64,000 nucleotides of DNA. Origin: Fennellomyces sp. T-0311 (taxonomy: Eukaryota; Mucoromycota; Mucoromycetes; Mucorales; Lichtheimiaceae). Positions 1 to 12,359 of the stretch are shown here, in pieces. Positions within the stretch are counted from its first letter, which is position 1. Each line of letters opens with the position of its first letter. The notes under the pieces are model-generated. The model was not told where the DNA came from. It saw nothing but the letters and a program-made list of their open reading frames with translations, and searched no databases. The DNA lies in contig JALLLT010000021.1 of NCBI GenBank assembly GCA_025266875.1, forward strand, positions 124,001 through 188,000, read 5' to 3'. The position numbers and the translations under genes are program-made.

Positions 1-2485
1 ACCATATTTAGGCCCTGAATTAATGCTAGCAACACAAACTAAATTGTCCAGCATTGTTACCAATTGGTAATATTCTTTACAAAAAATAGAGCCATCATCT
101 AATAAAATAATTTTGTATCTTAGAAAAGGCGAAAATCATTCTTCTTAAAATAAAATTTTCCGGTCGCTGGATTGACTAAGTGCAGACATCAATGAATCCC
201 TACTTAGATTCGCTACAAAAAATGCCAATACATCAAAGAAATCCAATCGCTTGATCAGTTTCTATTTAGCGAAAAATGCTAACATGATTTCCCAGGCAAA
301 GTAGAGTTTTATTTGATGACGTTATGTATGAACGCCCGCTGATCTCAGCTTTCCGCTCTTGTCCGATCCGTTTAAAGAAACAGAAATGAACAACCTGCCC
401 GGCAGCAGGAAAAGGTGAGAAAACGTGAGCGGGGATTTCCCAAGGAGTTAGCTTTTGGTTTTTCCACTTTTTTGACTGTTCACGAATTCGTATCTTGTTT
501 CATTTCATGCGTTCTCACAGCTCTGGTATTTCATTTCGTATGTTTTTCACTTTCGACCTCTTCCATTTCTAATGCTTTCGACCGATTTCCGTTTAGCAGG
601 AGCTTATACATTTTCGATCATAACTCCACCCCAAGTTACGTTAGAAACACAAACTCAACGGTTCCATGAAGCGTACGTTTTGGAGCATTCAACGCAAAAA
701 TTAAAAGTGCTCTTGTATTACAAAGCGTCTCGTAAAGCACGTTTAAAACATTCGAACCGCAAGGGAGAGGCCTAATATCCTTAGGAGGAGATATATTACC
801 TCCCATAAAATAAACCATAACTTTTGAACTAAAGCGCGTTTGACCACCAAAATTGCATCTTTTCCAAATAAACTTTTTCCTTCGCCGCTGATATTTTAAG
901 TCGTTACTACGACTGGATGCGCCTTAAAACTCTTACAAAATGTACCTGTATATCAATGAGATTCAATCACTGGTCAGCTCTAGGACACAAAATACTGGCG
1001 ACCAGGCCCATGGACCACCTGTTTTCGCCTGGTATTTATGGGCTGTTTTACTGACAGCTAAAATAGGCGACTCAACACATAGACTTCGTGACGAGAAGTG
1101 GATCTATATGAATCGAGTTCACGAAACGCTAAAAGTAAAGCGTTAGGAGCCTTATTTACTCGACAAACTAGATAAGAATCAAGAAACGCCAATACCACAA
1201 CTTCCTCAGGCAACATATGGCCAGTACGCTGTACAGCGGAGATACTGATCTATATATTCTCCAGTCTATCTACAAAACTCGTGATTAGATTTTTCAAATC
1301 GCAACAATTTTGTAACGGGAACAGACCTGGGAGTCGTCAACACCACATGCACTACTGGCAAATTGGTCTAATATATCTTCGGGCATATCATCCGCTACAT
1401 AGCTTTATATGGAGAGGGTGACACCGAGCAAACTAACGAATCGAATGATATGGACACTGATTCTACCTTGGAGTTATTGCCAAAGCCCATTAAAAACGCA
1501 CCCGGAAGCATGAACTCCCAAAGATTGTCGACCAAAGTACTCAAAGAAGCGTGACAGAAAACGCGAGAAACTCGAGACCGAAGGGTTCATCGCCACCTCG
1601 GAGCAAATATAAGGGCGAAAGTGGTGAATGGAGCACAGTACCCCAAAGTGCTTAATAACAACATCGGAAATTGGGTTCCCAGTTAGCGCTGCCATTCATA
1701 TTGATATAAGCACAAGTTGACTATCAAGCACATAGGTAATTGTCTTGTTTGAGAACACTCCCGCCGCTGTTCCCACAAGGTGAAGCAGGCGATGTGCGCT
1801 GTGGGTAGCGACTGCTCGGCTATTACTGGTGCGCATTTCATCCACAACCTGCAACTATTGCTTTAAGCACCTCGCGAGTCATATATATATATATATATTA
1901 TCGTGGAGCGAAAGAAAAACGGCAATGGGGCCAGGATTTTTCGTAACCCTCGTTGTCCCAGCCGGATACTCAGGTACAGCGCGATGAGCCGCAGCGTCAT
2001 AGGCAGCTATAATATATCGATCATAGCCGTTTTCACAATCATTGCTAAGGGCAACCAAGCTCTCCACTCTTCCGATGAGCATATATCCAACCAAGCAACA
2101 CAAGGATCATCTTGCTCATAACTATCCCGCTGTGATCCAACTGGTAAATGACCTACTCAGTCAGCGTCCAGAGATAACATATACTTTATCCATCTAGCAC
2201 CGCCGACGTGAATGTACATGGTAAGTAAATAGTGAATTGTGTTGGTCTGATTCTAAGGCCTGTACCGTAAGTCTGGGCTTCAGTAAATTACTGTTTCTAC
2301 ACACAATAAGCGTGTGTTCCTACTACGTCATAAATTTAAGACACATACCATAAATGCACAAGGGAGGAGTCAAACTTACACCGGCGCTGTCAACCACGAA
2401 GAGGAGGGGGGCAGTGTTCTGAAGCAATTTATGTAAGCATTTGATCAGTCTGAATATCATACTACTCATGAAAAATGAACAGCTT
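1..2485. other. Gene-poor left flank
   Basis: No gene could be supported here. Open frames are short and scattered on both strands, and none reads like a known family. A TA dinucleotide run lies at about 1883-1899. Mixed coding-like scraps at about 1470-2120 could be remains of a mobile element, but I could not identify one. Confidence 0.5.
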
Positions 2486-2487
2486 AC

Positions 2488-3104
2488 CGCTTGATTCTCG
2501 CTCATTGCAAAGGCCAAAGACGAAAAAGGAAGCTAAGTTGTGGGCAAGCTGCTATTATTTTCGCACTGCCGCGTTTTTTTGTTCACTTATGCCACCTGCT
2601 ATTCCTTCATCACTACACTGATATGAACATTCGATTGTTGCACCTTTAAAGTGGAGTATGCCTGTGGCCGTATATACATATTGTGTTGTGCATCTGGGAG
2701 CCGTTTATTAAGCAAAACAAAGAATATCTCACTTTAAAAACGTAATGTGCGATATGGATCATCAGTTCCCGATGATCAACGACCGTAGCAAAGCATATTT
2801 CCCTCCACGAAAAAGCTTTCGCGTCAAATCTGGACTTCGCCTTCCTTGATATTTGTACGGGATTATCCAGCATGGTTGACCAAATCAATACAAAGCCGAG
2901 TAATGACTAGTATCCATTTTATGAGAGTTGGAGGTCGCGGAGGCTTGCGTCTGAAGGATTGTATCCAACCTTGCCTTGATGGCATGAACATCGCTGAATA
3001 CTTCATAGGCTGGTCTAGGTAAGACACGGCGAAACAACAAATGTAGCTCAACACATTATAGGCTGTTTAGGCGAGACAAAGAGACTAGCTTGCCTTCGGG
3101 CCCG
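2488..3104 (-). repeat. Inverted repeat copy A (about 0.6 kb)
   Basis: The reverse complement of this stretch matches 7525-8138 almost end to end. By eye the identity is about 85 percent with a few small indels. Shared blocks include the part around the AAAGCTTTTTCGTGGAGG motif and the CAATGAGCGAGAA motif at the inner end. Both copies hold a similar short reading frame, here 2646-2888 on the minus strand with a KAFSWREICFATVVDH stretch, but both are interrupted by stops. It looks like two decayed copies of one gene or mobile element. I do not recognise the family. Confidence 0.75.
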
Positions 3105-3225
3105 CCATTTCTAAGCCCAAAAAGTCAAAACACATGTGACTGTAGCCGCATATCCCTCTTTGAACTTCCGTTTCCCTATCCGCCGCGTCGTCTTCTTTTT
3201 TCCCCCAAAAACTTCATCAGTAATA

Positions 3226-3693
3226 ATGAGCCCTACGAATCAGCCTACACAAGAGCAATTGGACGAATGGAAAGAAGCCTTCTCCCTCTATGACAAGAAG
3301 GGTAACAGCACTGTGTCATCTGCCAACCTGGGTGATTTGTTGCGAGGCCTGGGACAGAACCCGACACAGGCGGAAGTCAGAGAACTCGTCAAGTCGGTAG
3401 GCGGATCCGAGCGCCAGGAAGTCGATATTGATTTCGGTACCTTCCTCACCATCCTGACGCGACCCGATGGCTTCAAGCCTGCCGGCTCCTCCCAGGAATT
3501 CATCCAGGGCTTCCAGGTCTTCGATAAGGAAGGCGATGGTTATATCTCGGCAGGCGAGCTCCGCTATGTGCTCACCAACTTGGGCGAGAAGCTGTCTGAT
3601 GAGGAAGTCGACGAGTTGTTGAAGGAAGTCGAGGTCGGCAAGGACGGTCGCATCAACTACGTTGACTTTGTCACCTTGGTTTTGTCGAATTAA
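3226..3693 (+). CDS. MLC1: Myosin essential light chain (Cdc4/Mlc1 type)
   Basis: An intronless gene for 155 residues of the EF-hand calmodulin superfamily. The second half reads [16 protein letters not shown] then [19 protein letters not shown], which is the signature of yeast Mlc1 and fission yeast Cdc4 rather than calmodulin. In that family the protein binds IQ motifs of myosin II and V heavy chains and acts in the cytokinetic ring and in vesicle transport. The EF loop at residues 100-111 keeps acidic residues at positions 1, 3, 5 and 12 and may bind calcium. The first loop (22-33) and the last (about 137-148) lack key acids, as is usual for light chains. The ATG at 3226 follows an in-frame upstream extension rich in proline and phenylalanine, which I treat as leader. 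A myosin V heavy chain lies at the other end of the window. Confidence 0.9.
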   Translation: MSPTNQPTQEQLDEWKEAFSLYDKKGNSTVSSANLGDLLRGLGQNPTQAEVRELVKSVGGSERQEVDIDFGTFLTILTRPDGFKPAGSSQEFIQGFQVFDKEGDGYISAGELRYVLTNLGEKLSDEEVDELLKEVEVGKDGRINYVDFVTLVLSN

Positions 3694-5016
3694 AATACCC
3701 TTTCTCCTTCCTATATGTATACACGCACTCCTCTCTTATAAAAAACACAGCAGTGTCTCTCTCCCTCTCTTATATACCGTTTGAGCATGGTGGGAAAGGG
3801 GAGCAAGTGATCCAGGGGAATCTCTGTAGTGTGATTGCTGCCCTGGTAACTACACTGACAACATAAGCTTTTGATGAAACACTTTTTTAAGGGGATTTCC
3901 CAGTTGTGAGTTCATCCGGCTGTGTATATGCACATCTGTTTGTTTGCTTCCGATGCAACTGCCACAGCTTATACTTCAATCTAAACATTGCTCTTTTGAA
4001 GACTCGTGTGATCTATCAACACCGTGCACCGTTTGTAAATAGCTCGGCGCAGAGCTACTTTTTACTAAAACAGCTTGGAAGCGCCCCTGTTTCCCCGTGA
4101 CCTTGTTTTGTTAAGGAAGCCACAAAGTTCCCGCGTCTCTGACAGCAGATCTTGCATCGATGCAGCACCAAACAACTGTGACCATAAACACCTCCTTTGC
4201 AGCATTTAGTAATCAATGTACCGAGCACATGACATAAATTTTGTATCCCATTTCATGATCAAGTCAGTGTTCAAAGGTGCTTGGATTGCATAAGTTCTGT
4301 GAACACAGGTTAAACTTTCCAATATCTTCAGTAAACTTGTGAGATTACACCGACACGCTCAATAAATTTGCTAGCGCCAAGATGTATGCCCCAACCTTGG
4401 CAAATCGACTACAATGTCACAACGCACGGCGACTTCGACTGGTTCAAAAGTTCGATAGATAATATGGTATGTGGATATGGGGAATAGAGATTAGACGGAA
4501 GCATTGGGGCATGGCACCTCATCCATATCTGGCGTTCCATCGACATGGTGTTCGATACTATGCCAGATGCTGAGGCAGTACGGGGCGAGGAAGCATCCAG
4601 TATAGCTTCATTCCGTCAAAAGTGCGACATCATTATGATGTGCTGTATCGGAAGTAGCCATTCAGGAGCAACTGCGTATGGAGCTGGAGAAGCCGCAACG
4701 ATTATATAATACATCAAGGAGTGTAGAGCTGATTTGTTTTTATCATTTCATCATCGAATGTAGATAACCCTATTCATTTTGCTCTCACCGCTGGCTGTAG
4801 AGGTTGAGTACGAAAACATCAATCCAGTATTCATGCAGCCAGCAGCTTGACTTGTCGAATATGAGGGGTTAAGCGAAAGGTGACACAGAATTCAACGATT
4901 CCTATTCATTATTTGTCAAGTGTGAAGAAGTTCGAACGAATGGGACCGAGAGCTGGTAACACCTATATAAACCAAGAAGCCACAAACGAGGGTTTTGTCA
5001 AAAGTTACGATAAAAG
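3694..5016. other. Intergenic, no gene seen
   Basis: A pyrimidine-rich 3' region of the light-chain gene (CT repeats at about 3725-3775) leads into AT-rich sequence. A short open stretch near 4540-4700 was not recognisable. Confidence 0.4.
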
Positions 5017-5696
5017 ATGAACAAGGCAGTAAGAATACTGACAGGTCAGGAAATAGCCAAGTGTAAACAGCTAGGTCCATATTTGTTTTCTTGACTTCAG
5101 TGGGCACTGGCGCTGTCGGGTCTGTTTATTCGTGGGGTTTAGCGCAATCGTGCCAAGTAACCACCGTTTGCCGATCCAACTATGAAACTGTACGCGATCA
5201 CGGATTCACTATGGAATCCGCAAAGTTTGGCAGAAGCGTATTCAAGCCACACAACGGTATGTCCATCACGGGGACTCAAACAACGTTTGCTTACAATCCA
5301 ACAGTGGTTCGCAGCGTAAAGGAAGCTACAGTGCACGGGCCGTTCGATTATATTCTCGTTACTCTGAAAGCTTTGCCAGACGTGTATGACATTACCGAGA
5401 TTATTGCACCAGCCATGACTCCAAAAGAAACAGCGATCGTGTTGATTCAGAACGGATTGGGTGTCGAGGCACCCATCGTACAGCGGTTCCCGGAGAACCC
5501 GTTGATATCTATTGTGGCATATATCGCAACGCTGCAGGACAAGCCAGGGTATACACGTCATTTGGGTGGTGAGAAATTGCGGTTGGGTATCCTCGATCCA
5601 AGCGCAGAGCCAGCAGCAAAGATGTTCATGGATCGGTTGCGACACGGCAACATGAACGTCGGATACGTAGGAGGCAGGGTATCTGGAGAACCCTAA
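5017..5696 (+). pseudogene. Truncated ketopantoate reductase-like gene
   Basis: Exon 1 (5017-5044) gives MNKAVRILT and splices over a 56 bp intron (5045-5100) to exon 2, creating VGTGAVGSVYSWGLAQ. That is the glycine-rich Rossmann NADPH loop of the ApbA/PanE family. The reading continues through a typical N-terminal domain, with DYILVTLKALPD and VLIQNGLGVE, then stops at 5694-5696 after about 210 residues. Family members normally carry a further helical C-terminal domain of about 100 residues that holds the catalytic lysine. Only a weak echo of one, including an EIPLIQ stretch, follows in other frames to about 5800. An extra intron starting near 5679 could extend the frame but gives no convincing C-terminal domain. 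I call it a recently broken gene. Ketopantoate reductase makes pantoate for coenzyme A, but many fungal paralogues have unknown substrates. Confidence 0.65.
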
Positions 5697-6147
5697 TAAA
5701 TGTACTCTGCAAGATCGACCAGTTAGTTTATCAAAATGGTGACAACGGCCAAACCCAGGAGATTCCTCTAATACAGAGAGACAGTACTCAAGAAGAACTA
5801 TGAAGTAAGCACCAACTTTTTACACAGCATAGGCTTGTCTTTTTCACTTTCGCCAGTTTTTTCAGGCACGGCATATATTCAATATTTATTTTATCCTAAA
5901 CTTTTGTATCGTAACGAAGAAATCATGCGCCTATTGGAATATATCTAATAGCTTTCAAATAAAATTTATAACTTCTGAACTACAGATACATGTATATTTC
6001 TATATCATCTTTGCATATATTAGATACGATAGTAAAATTAAATATCATTGCAAAGTATAACAATTTTTAAATAAAATCAGTTATATTCTATAGATCATAT
6101 TATGCCAAAATACGTTACGATATGTACGATCTAATATCGTTCTCAAT

Positions 6148-7173
6148 ATGAGCGAGATTTACGGGCCTGGTGATGACAAGGAGAGAATAAAAGTTTTGGA
6201 AAGAGTTGTCGAACTTGGGTGTACCTTTTGGGACGCTGTCGACATGTACGACCATTGCCACAATGAGCGTTTAATTAGCCAGTGTAGCGTAACCTGAATT
6301 TATTCCCAAAAAGAAACCGCCTAGCGGACAATATGAGTATTTATAAGTTATATGGCGAAAGTAAAAATACCAACCAAATGCAATGAAGATGACGGTGGGT
6401 TAAAAAGGTCCCAAGGAGTTGATCCAAATACATGAGGTATTTAAGCATATAACAACGATCCCGTGTATACATTAAAATCTATCCATTAGTCCAATCGAGG
6501 AGATAGTCGCAGCAACGGCCGAAGTTGTCAAAGAAAGGAAGGTGCGCTATCTTGGATTATCTGAATGCTGTGCTGACGTTCTTCGGAAAAATACAAAGTT
6601 CATCCAATTCATGCTGTCCAGTTATGTTGTTAGATCTTGTTTATAACTTTCTGGATAATTGAAGTTTATGACATAACTATCAGGTTGAGTACTCACCTTG
6701 GTCGCTGAGCATTGAGACAAACGGATTGCGTCAAGCAACTTGTGAACTTGGAGTGGCGATTGTTGCCTAGTAAGCTTTCATCGTTATGATAACTCTTTTG
6801 TATGCTTACTGCCTATATTTCGTAGCTTGCCTATAGGGCGAGGACTCCTTTCTGGTTCCCTGACTTCCGTCGACGATCACGCTGCAGAAGATCTCCGTCG
6901 CATGCTCCCTCGCGACGCGCCGGAAAACTTTTCAAAAACCTGGAACTGGTACAGGCAATCACGGCGCTTGCCGAGAAGAAGAATGTTTCTGCCACTCAGT
7001 ATGTGAGTACGTGGGTGTTACATCAGAAGCCAGATTTCTTTGGCATACCAAGAACAAAACGTATGAAGTATCTCGAAGAGAATGTCTAGGCTGGTGAATT
7101 ACAGCTATCGGAAGAAGAGGTCTCTGAAGTGAGGGAGCTAGTGGAAGAGGCTTGTCCTCAAGGAGAAAAATGA
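6148..7173 (+). pseudogene. Aldo-keto reductase pseudogene
   Basis: Pieces in order match the YakC-like aldo-keto reductase family. They are MSEIYGPGDDKERIKVLERV and the catalytic-tyrosine region with DMYDHCHNERLI near 6148-6280, a GVDPNT scrap, PIEEIVAATAEVVKERKVRY from about 6491, VEYSPWSLSIET near 6684, a segment ending GLLSGSLTS, and a C-terminal part with ALAEKKNVSATQ. The barrel part between the first and second pieces is missing or unreadable, and the N-terminus before MSEIYG is absent. An in-frame TAG (7087-7089) breaks the conserved end. At one exon junction the expected GT donor is replaced by AT at 6432-6433. The lesions together argue for a dead NADPH-dependent oxidoreductase gene. 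Confidence 0.75.
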
Positions 7174-7524
7174 CCTGAACAGTATCTAGCTTATATGTGT
7201 TATTTGTAGGATTATGTACTTTTGTGTATCAAAGTAGCAACGATGAAAGACGTATACTATATGAAAACTTACTTTGTTGCCAACAGTCCAAAAGAAATAC
7301 GCTATGAATACTTAATTACTTTGTATCATAGACAGTCAAGAATACGTGTGCAAGCATTTTTACTTCTAGTCATCAAATCTATGCGTCAAAATCTTAATCA
7401 CCATTGGTTACGTCGAGCGTTCTGGGCAATGATTAAAAGATTACGTTCCTTCGGCAATTGCGCGATGACAAGATTTACATATGGTGAGTTGCTCTCGACC
7501 AAACTTTTCGCTACTTGAGAACGG

Positions 7525-8138
7525 GCCCGAAGTAACCGGACCCGAAGGAAAGCGAATGAACAACTGAGCTAGTCGCCTTGTCTCACCTAAGCAGTCTATG
7601 AAGTGTTTCAGCTACCCTCATGTCATCAAGGCAAGGTTGGATATAACCCTTCAGACATACGCTTCCGCGAACTTCAACTCTCGTAAAATGAATGCTATCC
7701 ATTACTTCGTTTTGTATTAATTCGGTCAAAACTGCTTCAACCCTGATGGATCATCCCGTGTAGGTATCAAGAAATGCAATACCGGGTTTGGCGCGAAAGC
7801 TTTTTCGTGGAGGAAAATATGATCTGCTACGGTCGTTGACCATCGGAAACTGATAGTCCACACCGTACATCATGCTTTTAAAGTGGGATATTCTTTGCTT
7901 TGGTTAATAAATGGCTCCCAGATGCACAATACAATATGTATTTACGGCCACAAGCATACTCTCTGTACTTTAAAGGTGCAGAAATCGAATGTTCGTATCA
8001 GTAAAGTGATGAAGGAATAGCTGGTGGCATAAGTGAACAAAAAAACGCAGCAGCGCAAAAATAATAGCAGCTTGTTCACAACTTGCTTCCTTTTCTTCTT
8101 TGGCCTTTGCAATGAGCGAGAACCAAGCGGTGTTTGTG
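7525..8138 (+). repeat. Inverted repeat copy B (about 0.6 kb)
   Basis: Partner of the copy at 2488-3104, in opposite orientation and about 4.4 kb away. It holds the same order of blocks, from a GGGCCCGAAG motif at the outer edge to a CAATGAGCGAGAACC motif at the inner end. Reading frames are broken by several stops. No target-site duplication or short terminal inverted repeat was evident. Confidence 0.75.
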
Positions 8139-9606
8139 CGTAGGAATAAGGTATGTTATATACAGTCATACAGAAAGAAATAATTTATTGAAGCCTAGAC
8201 ATATGATACAGGACTACTTGAGAACGAGTAAGTGTGATGCACAAACGGTGTGAAGCTCTTGATCGGTACTGGTATCAATGTCTACATATGTGCGCCGTGG
8301 TTCGCAAACATGTCGATCAGTGGCTCAGCCGACCTCTCCAAATTGTTAAGGTCGATCATTTCTCACTTTCGCTAACAAGTACATTTTTTTTTGAATATAA
8401 TACTATATATTTCGGTACAATTGTATTCAGCACTTAATAGCGTTACCTGCTCTTGAAAAAAAGGCTGATACCTATACTGGCATAAACGTTTCGTGTCACA
8501 GCATCCACACGCCCGTAGAGATCGGGCACATGTGGGCCGTAAAAACTTGGATTAAACTATCTAGTTCCCACGGCATCAATTATGATTATACATGTCGTAA
8601 TTGACGAGGATAATACAGAAACGGATGGAAGCTCTTCCGCACGCACTATCACAGCCTAATCATTCTTATCTGTATCGAGATATCAAAATCGCCATCGATC
8701 CCTGTGGATGCACGTCCGCCTCAACGACAATGATTCATGTACATGCATCCATGCGCATCCAAACACTTCTACGAACGCCATGGCCATCGCGGCCCGATAA
8801 TAATGACGCACATCCTCTCCTGCTTGCTGCAGATAAGCTGCTGGTCAACAGCTAAAGTATGACAGATTTGAAAAGCAAGGCCGATGACAGGCTGCATCTA
8901 GGATGGGGCTAATTCACACAAAGTTTAATCCGAGAGCTAGTCTGATTCGTGACGTTTGGTCTACTCTAACAATTGCGCAAAGTTACTGTGGCGGAATCCA
9001 GTTCGTTGCCGTACCAGATCTCGTGATGCTGAGTTTCCTTAACAGCTAGAAGATCGCCCTTGGATATGCAGCCAGCCAGTAGTGAGTTGAGAAAGAAAAA
9101 AGATTGGATATGGAACAGTTGATGTACATAATGCGTCCTACGACACTCTATTTATGCATCCTCCCCTTGCTTATCCTCAAATACGTTTAGCAATTTATCC
9201 CGATCTTATAATAGGTTCAAGATGAACTTTTATAAACATTTCACCGAGTAAGTGCATCTACTGTCATCAATCCTGATAAATTGAATTTTCCGTTGCCTAG
9301 CTGCGCTGTAAATAACAACATATACAGAGCCTTTCCATATATACGACCAATATATGCGGCTTAAAAGTAATCCAATGCCTGCTGACGATCTCTTTCTTCA
9401 CGCACAGCCGGCTGTATAAACCGGAAGGGGCCTTTTATTTACGAGAAAAAAATACTAATACTTATACGTGATATCACAGCGCTGCTGGGAATGGCATCAA
9501 AGCGGGCTAACAAGAGATGAATAGAAGAAAGGCGGCTTTGGAGAAGAGTATACACATTTTTTCATTTTTAAAGTACAACAACTAGAGCGTCTCATTTTCT
9601 TTGTCA
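8139..9606. other. Intergenic, no gene seen
   Basis: AT-rich sequence with only short unrelated open frames. Nothing could be assigned to a family. Confidence 0.4.
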
Positions 9607-10136
9607 TTAAATCTCGTACCAAGTGATCGGCCCGACACCCTTATTCATATCACCAATAATTGCTTTAAAGACACGAGGTGTAAGATCCTATTGGTAATAT
9701 GTTAGGCATTGCTCTGTAACCAACGGCATATATAAAATTACCAAACTCCCATGGCTACAACCCGGACACGCTGTTGTTTTGGAAAAGGAACGAACGAAAT
9801 TAAAAAGCAGTTGGTCTCAAGTGGCTGTAGATACATACCATCGTTAATGGTGACATCAATCGAACCTTCCTCACCCTCTACGCGGATTTTCTTCCCGCAC
9901 CATTTGCTTTTTGCACTCATATTGCCGTATTGATCATGGTTCAATGCAACGATAAGCGAATTACTGTCTTCTTTTGGTCCACAAGCACCGTATGGACCAC
10001 CTTCATCTTTTGGTACGAACCATGTTGCCGTGCCGTGATATTTTTGACCGCGTTTTGTTATAATGGGTGCACCGCGAACTACTACTGCGAGGGATGCTGC
10101 CAGAAGCAGTTGTAAAAAAGCAAGGAGTTGACGCAT
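9607..10136 (-). CDS. Small secreted expansin/RlpA-like double-psi beta-barrel protein
   Basis: Three exons (10136-9839, 9770-9742, 9687-9607) join in phase into 135 residues. Introns are 68 and 54 bp, and the first begins with canonical GTATGT. The product starts with a signal peptide (MRQLLAFLQLLLAASLAVVV) and a KR dipeptide that could be a processing site. Then come GQKYHGTATWF and GACGP, the glycine and cysteine-rich core, INDACPGCSHGSLDLTP, and FKAIIGDMNKGVGPITWYEI. That order is diagnostic of the double-psi beta-barrel shared by expansins, barwin-like and RlpA proteins. It lacks the C-terminal carbohydrate-binding domain of full expansins, as do many small secreted fungal members (loosenin or cerato-ulmin neighbours). 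It probably acts at the cell wall or on plant material. The middle exon is only 29 nt, so gene finders may miss the C-terminus. Confidence 0.88.
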
Positions 10137-12359
10137 TATTACAGTAATAAGAAAAAGGGACGTTTTTTTTGCCACCGATGCTAGTTGTTTAGTGCTTTTA
10201 TAGCTGTATGCAGGAATCTGGCTCGCGGACCCCCTGGCGCAGTTTGGTTTCCGCCCCCTCGCTCTGCAAACTTTCCCAATGATTGTGTAACCGAGCCATT
10301 GGTTAGATAATATACTGCTATGCTCTTTCATTATTTTGTTTTAATTGTAACGTATGTACTTCTCTTCTAAAATACGGTGATCTGATAAATTTAAAAGCAG
10401 TAATCGCACAGACGCGTTGCTTTACAGAAGCGAAATTTTATTTTGTCCGCTTGCTTCCCGTCCCGCCCCCTTAAGTATCACGGAGGCACCGCCCAAAAAC
10501 AGTTATCATGCTATACGCCCTGGCAAACTCAATCTTCTTAGCTCTCTTAGCGTTCGCTGCGTGCTTCATCAAAGAGCAAGGGGTGAATATCCTTTGTTTC
10601 AGAATAATTTTGTCTATTGTCCTCCTCATTCATAAAAGTGTAAGTAGGGGTTCATCGTAGATGAAGCTCGGCTGGCCAGAAACAAAGGGATAGTTCACAA
10701 AGCGCTGGACCCCGTAACAGCTTTGGAATTAAACTTTACTGACTTTACTGATGAAAAAAAAAATCAATCTCCCGCTAATTATGTTGATTATTGCTTTTCA
10801 TCCACTGTGCCATTGAAGTTTGTTAACGCTAGTAGCTTAATTCTTATTGCCTTGAATTTCAATGCTGAATTTAATGGAAAGCTGATAGATAAGGTTTGGG
10901 AACAATTGACTTCAGATGAATAGGCAATGATAAAGCCGATACTAAGATACAAAGAGCATCTTCCTCTACTGATCGGAACGAAATCTCGCTGCAGATGACA
11001 ACAACAACAGTTACGTACATACAGAATATATGATCGTCATGATATATTGCTCATAGGTGGATCCGCGCAGAAGTTGCATGAACAAAAAGTCAAAGTACCA
11101 CATGTATATAATAAAGAGAGGTTGCTGCTCTTATACCATATCAGTTCAGCCTCAATGTTTTACTGATACTGTTTGTAATATCAAGCATACATTCTCTTGA
11201 TTATTCAAACTATTGCATCTGCTTATATGCTTGGCGTTTGTTTTTGCACATGCAGAAAATACTGAGCGCATCGCTTGAAAAAACAGATTCAAATTACCCC
11301 TAAGTGTCACGTGTCCTACCAGTTACATTATTCTGCATTAGCCCAAGATTTCGCGTCAGACTACTGCGAAATTGTAAATTGGTGAGCTTTGACACACTAC
11401 GTATTATACGTAGCATTAAAACTTCAGGACCTATGTAGCTGAATGATTTCAAGACTTACATAGATTAAACAGCTGCAGCCTTTGGATAGATTCTGTCGTT
11501 GCTGACTGACTTCAACAAGGCTGATGTAAAGGATGAGGATCTGTTAAATTAGCCGACAAGCTAAATTATATCCATCCCTTGGCACTCGTCATACGATGAT
11601 CGATTAAATATGTAATCACATATTTAACAATCATTTTGGAAGATAAGTATGCAAACTATCTTATGGCGTATATCTTCTTGATAGTTTTCGCTAGTTGTGC
11701 AGTTCCTTGTACCCTACTGCCGGGTTGAGGAGCATTGAGCCGAGGATTACCTTGTCCGAGATAGAGAGCTTTAAGCACTACCGCGGTCTATATCGGCTAG
11801 CGTTTCGATGATTCCGGCGAGGATGGTGGGGATTTGAAGCAACTATTATGTACATATCTGAATACTCAGTCCAATGTCTTTGAGATTATCGTATGGACCA
11901 GCCATGTCAAGTTAAACAGCAGACTTATGAAGAAACGCATATGTATCGGGATTACGTAGCTTTGACTGATTGTGCAGTATTACATATGCTTTTTGCAGAG
12001 GAGTTGGAAAGTTTTAGGGGTATGATATTCGTTATGTATTGAAGGTTGCTGTACACAACTAAAGTGCCGAGCTCCCAGCCGTCAAAAGTAGGTTGCATGA
12101 ATCGCTCCTTAGTCCTTTGCAATGAACAAGCAACTTATTTGACATGCATCCATTAATACGGATACCATATACATGCAATTGCTAAAATGGTCCACAAGAA
12201 ACCAGGTAGTTTAACAAATTTCGATAGTATGACAGTCTCAGTAATACTGTCAAAATAAACAGAGCCAGTCACCATAGCAATATAGTATATTCCCATCAAA
12301 AAATAATTAGTACAAATGCCTTACAATGCGAGGGTAGTTTTATTGAGATATTAACGAAA
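10137..12359. other. Intergenic, no gene seen
   Basis: About 2.2 kb of AT-rich sequence with only short open frames and no recognised domain, RNA gene or terminal repeats. Confidence 0.45.

Noticed and set aside
5139..5645. Open frame of 168 codons on the minus strand
   Set aside because: It lies wholly opposite the ketopantoate reductase exon and has no recognisable motif. It is a shadow of that gene.
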